NCBI GenBank assembly: GCA_009602725.1
Contig: WELB01000008.1
Span: forward strand, 529,945 to 580,380
Length of the DNA stretch: 50,436 nucleotides
DNA from: Spirogloea muscicola
Lineage: Eukaryota; Streptophyta; Zygnematophyceae; Spirogloeales; Spirogloeaceae
Reading direction: 5' to 3'
This document shows, one piece after another, positions 1-9,748 of the stretch. The first letter of the stretch is position 1, and the number at the start of each line of letters is the position of its first letter. The notes below the pieces were generated by a model. The model ran no database searches. It had not been told where the DNA came from and worked only from the letters and a program-made list of their open reading frames with translations. The translations under genes and the position numbers were made by a program.

Positions 1-1
1 G

Positions 2-3000
2 CGCTCGCCGCCGACGCCGCCGCCGCCGCCGTCGGCGCTGCCGGGCCAAGCCACCGGCGGCAGCGCCGCGCCCTACCTGAAGACGCGGCAGCACCAGGTG
101 GTCCTCGGGCCGAAGGCGGCGGGCTCGCCTACGAGGGCTGGCGGAGAGGAACCCCCGCAGAGCTCCGGCGCCCGTGTTGCTGCGCAGCTGAGCCTGGAGC
201 TGCCGGCCGCCGCGAGAGGTCCCCTGCGCTGCTCCTCTTGGCGGCCGCCCAGCCGCCGTGCTGCTCGTACCGCCGTCGCTCGCCCGCAAGCTGGCGACGA
301 GCTTGGCGGTGCCGAGGGCTGCTGGGGCCGCATTCTTAGCTCAGATGGAAAGCGCAACAGTCTTCTCAATCTGAAGGTCACGGGTTCAAATCGACGGGCT
401 TGCTTCCCACTGCGTGTGGTTTTCTGTGTTGCTGCAGCAGGGCCCAGCACCCAGCAGAGGGTGCCACAGCTGGCAGGGCCCAACGCCAGGCTGAGGACAT
501 GGAGCCGCGCCAAGGCCGCGACAGCCGTCGTCGGCGAGGCCCCTGGTGCCCCAGCACCATGGCGCGGCGCCGCAGCGGCCGCCGGTTCGTCAGTGAGTCG
601 ACAACGGCTGCAGTTCAGCTGGAATCGGTCGTCGCCCCGAGGGGCGCTGCTGCTGCAGCAGCGGCGGCTCGCCACCCTCGTGTCTCCGCCGCCGCGAGGC
701 TCCCTCCTCGCACTGCTGAGGTGTGCCCAAGCGAGCTTAGTCCCGGCATCGCTGACCTTTGCAAGAATGGCCACCATTATGCACCTTTGCTGGTTCCAAG
801 GCGTGCGCTAAGTGTGATGACTGAACATGGGTCTTTGCACGTTAGGTGACTGACATAATGGCAAGGGGCTGGCTCCCGCAACAACTTCTCTTCCATTTAC
901 AGGAGATCACCGTCAAAACAGCGGCCGGTGGAGACGCTGTACCGACGCGCAGGTCATGGTTATGTGCTGCAACGCATGGGGCTTCGAAGCACGAGCAGGG
1001 CCAGCCTGACCTGGACCAAGTCCATCGAGAAGTGGCGGCGGTCGGCCGACCAGGTCCGCTATCCCACTCAGTCCAGAATGCTCTGCTGAAGCTTCTGGGT
1101 CTCCCCCCTGACATGGCTGTGCACATCAATCATGTTCAGGAACATCAGACTGCGAGGCTTGCTGAGCTTGCCTCCATTGGCTAGGCCTCACCTATTTCTG
1201 CCAAACAGAAACTCTCGAACAAATGGGCCACAGGCAGTGCAGCAGCTTATTCCCAGTTTGTCTGAAACATGCAATCAGGCTGCCACACTGGCGCTCGTAA
1301 AGGTTGAGAAGCAGAGGAGGGAGGGCAAGGGGAAGGCTGTGCAGGCTGGTGCCAAGGCTGCTGTCATTAGGATTATGGCAGCCAGAAAGAGTTCTCTGCT
1401 GCAGACTCCTGCACAAGGTCTGCATCATGGTATGACGAGACGATCTGCTTGCGAGCTGTTCTCTTCTCTGTGCTACTCTCAAGCCCGCGTGGAGGTCCAC
1501 AGTCATGCTTATGCTGAGCGCAATTGAAGATTGTTGACATGCCGGTCATCACTCGCTGTGTCTTAGGTGAGAGGGTAGTCACTATCGGCCTTTTGAAGTA
1601 CAAGATGGATGCGGAGGGTCACACACTGCAGCGATTACCAGGTACTTCAAGCTCAAGAGCACATCATGATACTCTTTGCTACCATATGGCTTCTGTGCAT
1701 AATTAGCAGACATGGCAGATTTGTGCATGTCCCTTGCCTTGCCAATCCTGTTGAATGATTATAGATGCATTCTGGTCCTTATGCAGACCCGATTGCTGGA
1801 AAAAATAGCCCCAATTCGCCTTCGACACCGCGGCGTGCGTCGCTTGGGAAGGTGAAGTAAGTAAGGCAATGGAAGCAATGCAAGAGCCCCATGCACATAT
1901 GTTCTCTGCATCACAGTGATGTGTTCTGATTTCTGCACGTGGAAGGTGGGATTCTCCCTCTGCCCAACTTCTGTGGGTGTTGTCTACCCTTTAAAATGCA
2001 GCTCACCAATCCGTTTGTCTAATTTGCAAGCTATGTGAGGCTAGGCAATGGTAACAAGCTCATAAGAGATCCCAAGACAACATCCCGTGTACTGGCAAGG
2101 TAAGTCACCTCATTAAGGTCAGTCCCCTGTAAGTATTGCCAGAAGTCACATCATTCAGCAGAGTTGACTCTTGGGCCAATTTTTTTGGCAGTGGTATATC
2201 ATTCTAATGTCTCACTATGAGACAGTTGCTTTGCTTGCTTGCAAGCCTTACCTGCACATATTTTGCTAAGCAACGTGACTTACGTCCTGCAAAAATCTGT
2301 GCAGCGCACGACTACGCTACAGCCTTCACAACGCACGTCGCCGGAGGCTCAAGAAGCAGCAGCATTGCCAGTTCTTTACAAGATTTGGCAAGTGCAACAA
2401 GTCAGACGGGGACTGTCTGTACATACATGACATAAAGAAGGTGGCAGTATGCGTGAAATTCCTAAGGGGCAAGTGCATGGATGACAAGTGCCCTCTGATG
2501 CACAAGGTTTGTCGCACCCTCTGTCGCCTCCAGACCAGTATCTCAAAACGCTAGCATGTAAGGTTTCGCTGTTGTCCTCAGCCAGGCAGTCACCTCTCAT
2601 CCTTGAGCAGCCTATGCGCTCTGTGACACGAAGACAGGCAGTGTTTTTAGTGCTATTACTGATCTGATAGACACGCCCCACATGGGTGCTACATTCCTCC
2701 ACTGTTGCAGGTCATTCCAGAGCGCATGCCTGACTGTTCCTATTACTTGCAAGGTAGGTTCTTGTTGCAAGACCAGTCATTGACCAAGGTGGTCATTCAC
2801 ATTTGTTCCCTCTGTGGGGAAAAGCTTTGAAGTATACTTGAGCTGGCTTTGCAATCCTTGGAATGTTCTTAGGTTTGACTCCTTAGAGCTGTATAGAAGA
2901 TTGTCTTTGGGGAGTGATGCACCTCGCAGGGATGTGTGCAAACGAGAGTTGCCCGTACCGGCATGTTTGTGTGCATCCAGACGCCCCTGTCTGTCAGGAC

Positions 3001-3600
3001 TTCCTGAAGGGCTACTGCAGTAAGGGCGATGAGGTATGTTTCTTAACCTTTCCTCATTGCTGTTTAGTAGCTCCATGGCAACTTGCTGTTTGGCCATTTC
3101 GCCAAAGTTTCAGAGAATTGCAAATGGCTTCTAGTAGCAGGCCATCTGTTCATCTGTTCCAGTTGACAGCAATCAAATGTCTCAGCTGGAAAGAGCTATA
3201 TGTCATTGGGAGGACATCATGGATGACCCTGTAAGGCAACATAATAGTGGCAATTGCAATCTACGATGACCTCTTGGCGACGCCGACAACATATCGTTTT
3301 GCTTTCGTGTCTCGCACCACCGGTGTGGCTCACTTCTGATGGCAGTGTGACAAGAAGCACAGTTATGTGTGCCACAAGTGCCACGGCAAAAAAGACGATG
3401 CTACTGGCGCCACATATCGAGGTCATCATATCAAGGCAAACAAAAGTCGGGGCAGCACCGCGGGCTCTGGTAAGCGGCTGCTCTTCAGTTATGCACAAGG
3501 GCTGCCTGAGCCCGCAGAAGAGCGGCTTGCCAAGAAGCCGAGGCCCCCGCCAGACTTAGGAGATGGAGGCATACCTCTGCTTCTAGACGAGGACATGTAG
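2..3600 (+). CDS. CCCH zinc-finger protein, ZC3H3 / AtC3H7 type (5' end probably outside window)
   Basis: Exons with matching phases: 1567-1641, 1787-1856, 2031-2099, 2305-2506, 2711-2753, 2930-3033 and 3346-3600 (stop). They encode a basic stretch around VRLGNGNKLIRDP, then consecutive CCCH fingers: CQFFTRFGKCNKSDGDCLYIH, CVKFLRGKCMDDKCPLMH, CSYYLQGMCANESCPYRH, CQDFLKGYCSKGDECDKKH, and a last degenerate one starting CHKCHG. The order and linkers (KVIPERMPDC) match the ZC3H3 family, which acts in nuclear mRNA 3'-end processing and export. Upstream, 903-1053 (contains LTWTKSIEKWRRS) and about 1255-1340 (contains ATLALVKVEKQRREGK) look like N-terminal exons, and the GC-rich frame from base 2 may be another. 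The first exon and start codon are not certain. The C-terminus after the fifth finger is short and basic. Role is known from the family; the exon model is inference. Confidence 0.88.
325..398 (+). other. degenerate tRNA-like sequence (elongator Met type)
   Basis: An A-box-like TTAGCTCAGATGG is followed at normal spacing by an anticodon-arm-like CAGT...TCTGAAGGTC, as in eukaryotic elongator tRNA-Met, and a B-box-like GGGTTCAAATC. The anticodon loop has an extra base and the T and acceptor stems do not close, so it is not a working tRNA. It may be a tRNA pseudogene or a tRNA-derived repeat lying in an intron or UTR of the zinc-finger gene. Confidence 0.3.
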
Positions 3601-3731
3601 ACTATCTCGCTGGGCCGCCCAGCAGAGGGGTTTGAATAGGAGACTAGCCTCCCTCTGCACCCGCCACCTGCGCACATAACGATTCCCCCTTCCCCCTCCC
3701 TCCTACTGCCCTTTGGAAGCTTCCCTGCTTT

Positions 3732-3737
3732 AATAAA
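3732..3737 (+). promoter_or_regulatory. poly(A) signal AATAAA
   Basis: A canonical AATAAA lies 132 bases after the stop of the zinc-finger gene, inside TTTAATAAAGGG. The position suits a 3'UTR of ordinary length. Chlorophyte algae usually use TGTAA instead, so this weakly favours a streptophyte. Confidence 0.55.
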
Positions 3738-4160
3738 GGGAAGCTTCTAGAATGGCACATTCATACATTCAACGTAATTGGGGAGCTCGCTTTGAAATTT
3801 GCCCGGGGCTGGCGGGGGTGTACATGAGAGATAACTGAGCAAATCAGAGTGGAGTGGTAGGATCAAGCCGAGTCGGACTTTCCAGTCCAAGTATGCATGC
3901 ATACTTTTCTTCATACTTCTCGTCAGCTGGCTGGGGTTTGCTATTCTCAACAGCAGAATCTCAGGTGGCATGCGTCTTTGGACTGCCAAGGTAGCAGGCA
4001 TCTCTGGCCTTTCCGCACATCTACATGCCAAAGTTCATACCGCTTGGTCCCTGAATGCATGTGTGCCTCTGACAGCCTACAAAGCAGCGGCCCTCGGTTG
4101 GTGGCCTTCTGGTCGGCACTGATTGAGCGAGAGCCCGGCGTGCTGGCAGCGAGCTTGCTG
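3738..4160. other. intergenic, no gene seen
   Basis: Downstream flank of the zinc-finger gene up to the tandem array. Open frames here are short and show no family motif. Confidence 0.6.
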
Positions 4161-4934
4161 CATAAGGACTCATATGTGAAACTGGAGGCTCATACTATGG
4201 TTGGAAGCAGGGCAACATGTCCTCTTTTAAAAGCCTGCAATAGCTCTTTCACAGTGTATGGGGGTTGGACGCCTGGGGCCGACCCCAGAAATGGTGACGC
4301 TGTGAGCGATCAGCCCACAGGCTCTCATTGTTATAAGCGGCTGGCCTGGAGAAGGTGGAGCGCCTGTGAGGGAGAAGGCGAAGGTCTTCCGAAACGAGGC
4401 GATGCCGATGAATGGCCTGCATAAGGACTATATGTGAAACTGGAGGCTCATACTATGGTTGGAAGCAGGGCAACATGTCCTTTGCTCAAAGCCTGCAACA
4501 GCTCTTTCACGGTGTATGGGGTTGGACGCATGGGGCCGCACTCAGAAATGGTGACGCTGTGAGAGATCAGCCCACAGGCTCTCATTGCTATAAGCGGCTG
4601 GCCTGGAGAAGGTGGAGCGCCTGTGAGGGAGAAGGCGAAGGTCTTCCGAGATGAGGCGATGCCCACGAATGGCCTGCATAAGGACTCGTATATGAAACTG
4701 GAGGCTCGTACTATGGTTGGAAGCAGGGCAACATGTCCTGTGCTCAAAGCCTGCAATAGCTCTTTCACAATGCAGGGGGGTTGGACGAATGGGGCCGAAC
4801 CCAGAAATGGTGACGCTGTGAGCAATCAGCCCACAGGCTCTCATTGCTTTAAGCGGCTGGCCTGGAGAAGGTGGAGCGCCTGTAAGGGAGAAGGCGAAGT
4901 CCTTCCGAAATGAGGCGATGCCTATGAATGGCCT
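4161..4934. repeat. tandem array, three copies of a ~258-bp unit
   Basis: CATAAGGACT recurs at 4161, 4420 and 4677 and the array ends near 4934, giving periods of 259, 257 and about 257. Each copy runs through GGTTGGAAGCAGGGCAACAT, AGCTCTTTCACAGTG, a GGTTGGACG segment, CAGCCCACAGGCTCTCATTG and AAGGTGGAGCGCCTGT. Copies differ by scattered substitutions. Open frames span copies on both strands because the unit is close to a multiple of three; no protein family is recognised. Confidence 0.92.
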
Positions 4935-5995
4935 GTGACGAAGAGCCGCGGAGGGCACTTGGTGGGTCTGACGGGGCCACGCAGACGGCCTGCAGGCCAT
5001 ATCGTGAGCGGCGGCGTTGGCTGAGGAGACGAGGAGAATGAAGATGAGGGGAAGTTGCTCTTCATGTTTTCATGTTGAGGGCCTCCCCCTTTGAACCTGC
5101 CACTCCCTGTGAAGGCTGGCCTAACAAAACCACCGCCTCCTTGTGGTACAGCTTCGTTTTTTGCTTTGCCTTCAGCACGCACTATGTAATGCCGCGGCTT
5201 GGCGTCCCTACCCATCCCTAGTAGCCAATGCCGCTTCCGGTCCCCTTCGGGTACCCTGACATTGCTGGGCTGTCCTTTCGCAGCCATCGCTCGCTCTAGT
5301 AGAAGTTCTTCCATGTCGTTCTTCTTGGGGCTGGCCCTTGGCAGCCCTCGCCCCATTGGGAAGAGCAATTTCTCCAATTTTCTCCACCTTTCTTCCTTCT
5401 TTTCATGCGAACTGCTGACATTCTCCCGTTGCTCCCTTGGACCTTGTTCATTTCTTTTGGGCTGGCCCCTCACAGCCAAAGCCTTGCATGAAGAGGAGCA
5501 ATCTCCTCCTTATGAGCTGGCCCCTTCGAAGTTCATTCTATTTCTGGAGTGGCAAATCACAGCCATCGTCCTCTACTGGACAAGTCTTCTCACTCACACA
5601 GGCAAGCGCAGCGCGGTGTCCCGACGTTCCCAAGGGGAGCAGGCAAATTCCACTTTCAATGCGGCCGGCTATCTCCTCCAGGTGTTTGCCAGGTGCTTGT
5701 CAAGATCGCTGCAGCGATCAATGGGACACGCGCTTGATCTGCGTGCTGGGCGCCCTTTGGCTGCAGCCCCTGGCTATAGACAGGGAAATCGCTACCCAGA
5801 GACTAGTTTCTCTGACCTGCGGCTGCTCGACAGGAAATATTGAGCACCCAGTGGCCACTTGCGTCGCTGTGTGCCTTAACTCTTTTCTGGCCCCTTCGAA
5901 CATTGTTCATCCTTTTTCTGGACTGGCCAATCACAGCCATCGCCCTCTACTGAAAAGAGTCCATCTCTCTCACACTCTTCGCCTTACTTTCAAAG
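4935..5995 (+). repeat. dispersed-repeat cluster (hairpin family plus one GY-ending element)
   Basis: Several copies of the motif 'TTGTTCATTCTTTT-GGGCTGGC-n-CAGCC' lie at about 5320-5346, 5450-5480, 5528-5575 and 5905-5945. Around 5640-5843 is a divergent copy of a longer element whose frame ends in SDLRLLDRKY then stop, like others in the window. The flank 4935-5230 has no recognisable gene. All frames look like repeat debris rather than genes. Confidence 0.7.
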
Positions 5996-6269
5996 AAAGA
6001 GGACTCGTCCAATATAAGGAGATGGCTTGGATTGGCCAGAGAAATAGTGAACGCAGTTCGAAGCGGTCAGAAAAGCGTTATAGCACAGCGACTCCATGAG
6101 AACTGTTTCTGACTTGTGACTCCAAACTAGTAATTACAAGAGAAAGGCTCGCGGTGCGCTTGAAATGAGAGCGTGGCCAAATTTAAGCCAATACATTGTT
6201 CAGAATACATAGCGCAAAGAAATGGGGGTCTTGTCGACCCGTTCAACGACCACTGCTGGAGCTGCGGGA

Positions 6270-6800
6270 TGAGTGGGGCAGCAACAGTGGCAGGAGGGAT
6301 GGCAGGGGTGGGAATGAGGGCCGAAGATGTTGATGCGGGCCTTCACGATCTGTCCGTCATCCACTCCTGGAGCCGCCAAGGGGGTTGGCCAGCAGCTGTG
6401 GCAGGAGGGATGGTGGAGGAGGGCCGGAAAAGCCGATGAGGGCCCTTGGCGACTTGTCCATCATCCACTTCTGGAGCCGCTCAAGGAGGAGGGCAGCAGC
6501 AGTGGCAGGAGGAATGGCGGAGGGGGAAAGGAGGGTCGGAAAAGCCGATGAGGGCCTTGGCGACCTGTCCTACATCCACTTCTGGAGCCGCTCGAGGAGG
6601 AGGGCAGCAGCAGTGGCAAAAGAAATGGCGGAGGGGGAAAGGAGGGCCAGAAAAGCCGATGAGGGCCTTGGCGACCTGTCCTTCATCCACTTTTGGAGCC
6701 GCTCGAGGAGGAGGGCAGCAGCAGTGGCAGGAGGGATGGTGGAGGGGGTAGAGAGGGCCGGAAATATTGAAGCGGGCCTTGACGACCTGGCCGTCGTTCA
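6270..6800. repeat. minisatellite, ~111-bp unit, about five copies
   Basis: AGCCGATGAG recurs at 6431, 6543 and 6654 (periods 112 and 111), with more diverged copies before (about 6320) and after (about 6765). Units contain GGCCTTGGCGACCTGTCC, ATCCACTTCTGGAGCCGCT and a GGAGGAGGGCAGCAGCAG tract. The central copies are close to each other, the edges are degenerate. Confidence 0.9.
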
Positions 6801-6837
6801 CTCCATAAATGACCCTACACGGGTGGATTCGGGAAGA

Positions 6838-6872
6838 GAGAAATGAAATGGAATGAAATGAAATGGAGGAGG
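6838..6872. repeat. (GAAAT/GGAAT)n microsatellite
   Basis: A short run of GAAATGGAATGAAATGAAATGG immediately after the minisatellite. Confidence 0.7.
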
Positions 6873-9100
6873 AAGTGGCATTCCCAATAGGGGCAAGGGC
6901 TGCGAAAAGCCAGCCCGAAAGACATTGACGAAAGGTTCGAAGGGGCCAAATGGTTCGGGAAGGAGCCGTTCGCTTCTCTCGACGGGAGAGCTACTTACTT
7001 TCTCGTCCGCAGGTAAGGCGTTCCTAGTGGGCCCCACGACGACGCCGGCCAGCCCGGGGGAACTCAAACTGAACAGTCAGTTTCAGCCCGGGGGGCCGGG
7101 GTGGAGGCCGACGTGCGGCCGACGTGGCAGCTAGCGGGCCGATGATGGCGGAACGTGGTGGGGCCTGGGCGGGCACCCAACTCCGACTCCGGCGGGTCCG
7201 GAGCTCCCCGCCAAATCTCAGTTCCGTGCCGGCCGCGGCCCCTGGCGCTCTGTTGCCCGCCGCGGGGCCCAGCACCTGGCGCTCTGTTCCACCCTCTGCT
7301 GGGTAATTGATCGGGGCTGGGCTGACGTGGCGTCTGGAGGCGCGGCAGCCTAGCCCGAACCCCGCTGGGGCGGCGCTTGGCCCTGGAGAAGTTTTCTCAT
7401 TCTCCGACTTGCGGCCGCTGACCCGAGGTCACCAAGCTCTTCTTCGCTGTAGTCTCTTTACATAGCTCTGTGTAGTCTCTTTACATAGCTGTGTCGTCTT
7501 GGCGCCTCTCAACCCTTTTGATCTTCTTCGTTTACAATGCCTCTCAACTGCAAGGCAATGACTTAGGAAGCGCGGCCAGATTGACTGGTGGCTGGGAAAG
7601 GCCAGCCCAAAGGAATGGACAAGGTCTGAAGAGAAAGTGCTCGCCCATTGAGAATAGGGGCTGGGAAAACTAGCCCGAAAAAAAATGAAGGAGCCGGAGT
7701 ACAAATGACTAGGACTAAGACATCAGCCAGGGAACGCTCAGTAACCTCTAGTCAGGAGATGCAAGTCTGAGTAGCTAGCCGGCGGAAAGACGTCGGCCTG
7801 ACGGAAGCCGGAGGCCGCCGCCAAAGCTCGGCCTGCGCGCAAGTGAACCTGCGCGCAATGTCTCTCTGAGAGGGCCAAAATGCTTAAAGCAACACCAAGG
7901 CCAAAGTCCTTGCAAGGAGGTGTTGGCTGGGTGTGTGAGGAGGAGCTCTTCCAGCGGGGCGAGGGCACTGAGACCCAGGCCAGAATGGACAAGGTCAGCA
8001 GGAGCCGGGCAATGTAGATACCACTAAGGGGCAGCTCCAGCACCCCTTGTCAGCGGCCGCAAGTCCGAGAAACCAGCAGCACAAAGCAGCACGACCCGCC
8101 TAGAGCCTGACGCGGCAGTCAGAGGGCACGACCAGCACGAAGATGTGAGGCATGTGCCAGGGAGCGCCGCAGGGAATGAGGCCAGCCCCACAGAACGAGA
8201 GAAAGCACACTCCCAGCCCCCTCTGGCTAACACTCTGAACGTTGCCGTCTTCTTTTGTTGGGGCTGGCCCATTGCAGCCCTTGGCCCCTTCGGAAGAGCT
8301 GCTTTTTCTCGAAGATGCGCACGAAACTAGAGGGAGGCAACCGAGCAAGTACACATTTCAAGCAAATTCAGTGCATACGATGGAGCTACATAACGCGGAG
8401 TTCGAGGTGAAGATTTACCTCGGACGCGCCGAAAGAACAGGGGCCTTCGATAGCTGAGGGAGGATTCTGGCAGCACGAGTGAGCGTATAAATTCTGACAG
8501 GCTCCAACTCCAAGAGCCGAAGCACCGCCACAAATGGCGCTCATTACGCGCACATTACGCTGAGGAGTGGCCAAAGCCGGAGCCGCCGAAGACATCCATA
8601 GCGCAGGGCTGAAAGTAGAAGCTCCATCATGAAAAAGAGGAAGAGAGAAGCGTCTATCTGAAGGGGGCGAAGGCTGTGAAAGACCAGCCTAAATGAGGAA
8701 CTCGCTGTGAAAGCCAGCCCAACACCAACGGACGAGAGCAAGAGAAAAGCCCCGACAAGCGAACTGCTCGGCTGGGTAGGTGGCTGCTGCCGAGGGCCAC
8801 TCCCCTCTAGTCAACACCTAGGAGCTGCCGTGGGCACCGGCACGGCTGCCGGCGCGCAATGGGAAGCGCGCCTCTTCTCGACGCACACAGCAGAGAAGCA
8901 GCTTCTCCGAGCAGCTTCTCCAAAGCGCTGTTTGTGAAAAAGTTCTCCAAAAGGGGCGAAAGAGGCCAGCATGTCAGTGGCCAGCCCAAGAGAAGCGGAC
9001 CTATAGGTCAAGGGGAGGGAAGCCCGGGTGAAGCTCCACCCCGGCAAGTGAGGCGGAGGTGTCACAGCCGGCGGAGGGGGGGCTGAGAGGCGGCGGCGGG
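6873..9100. repeat. intergenic, dense dispersed repeats
   Basis: Contains minus-oriented copies of the hairpin family (GGCCAGCCCAAAGGAATGG at about 7600, CCATTGAGAATAGGGGCTGG at about 7650) and of the GY-ending element (7735-8040 and 8040-8180, both beginning at GTAACC/GTCAGC-type ends on the plus strand). A GC-rich patch at 7030-7390 has no gene signature. No conserved protein was found. Confidence 0.65.
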
Positions 9101-9182
9101 GTTTGAGGGACGGGCGGGAGGCCGTGGGGCAGAGACGTGCGGCCGGGCGGACGTGGGAGAGCGGGGCCCGCCCCACAGGCTC

Positions 9183-9575
9183 ACGACACGTGGTGGGCCC
9201 CGTGCCAGCAGGCTGGAGCCAGCCGGCCCGGCGGCCGCCTCCGCCGGAATCGGAGCTCCCACATCCACACGCCCCGGGCCCGCCGGGCCGGCAGCCGCCC
9301 CCGCCGGCAACAGAGCAGCCCCCTGGCACCTGGGGCTCTGTTGTCCTGCGGGACGCGGCGGGTCGCCCTCGTGATCGAGCTGTGCCGACGTGGCGCGGCC
9401 GTCCGGGGCCCGCTGGGCCGGCAGCCGCCCGCCGCCGGCGCCTGCACGTGGGCACTGCTGCCGNCCGCGGCCACGTTGCGTGGAGTCGCGACGCACCTCT
9501 GCTGCTCGAGCCTGGCCTGCGCCACGCGCGCATCACGTGGCACCTGCCTCGATTGCGGGCGGCAGACACGTGGCG
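9183..9575. promoter_or_regulatory. G-box cluster upstream of the LHW-like gene
   Basis: CACGTG occurs at 9187, 9445, 9534 and 9567 in a very GC-rich stretch, mostly as (A)CACGTGG. These are plant G-box/ABRE-type cores bound by bHLH and bZIP factors. They lie 180-560 bases before the start codon. Function is inferred from motif and position only. An ambiguous base sits at 9464. Confidence 0.4.
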
Positions 9576-9748
9576 GGCCCGCGGGTTGCCCGCCCCATGC
9601 GCGCGGCGCATTGATTGCGGGGGAGGGGGGCAAAGCCCACGCGGCCCGCTGACCAGGTCCGACCAGGAGGGCTCCCCCCCCCACCCCGGCGGGCCTCGAT
9701 CCCCCGTCCTCACAACCCCGGCCTCACCCCGCCGCCGCCGCCGCCGCC

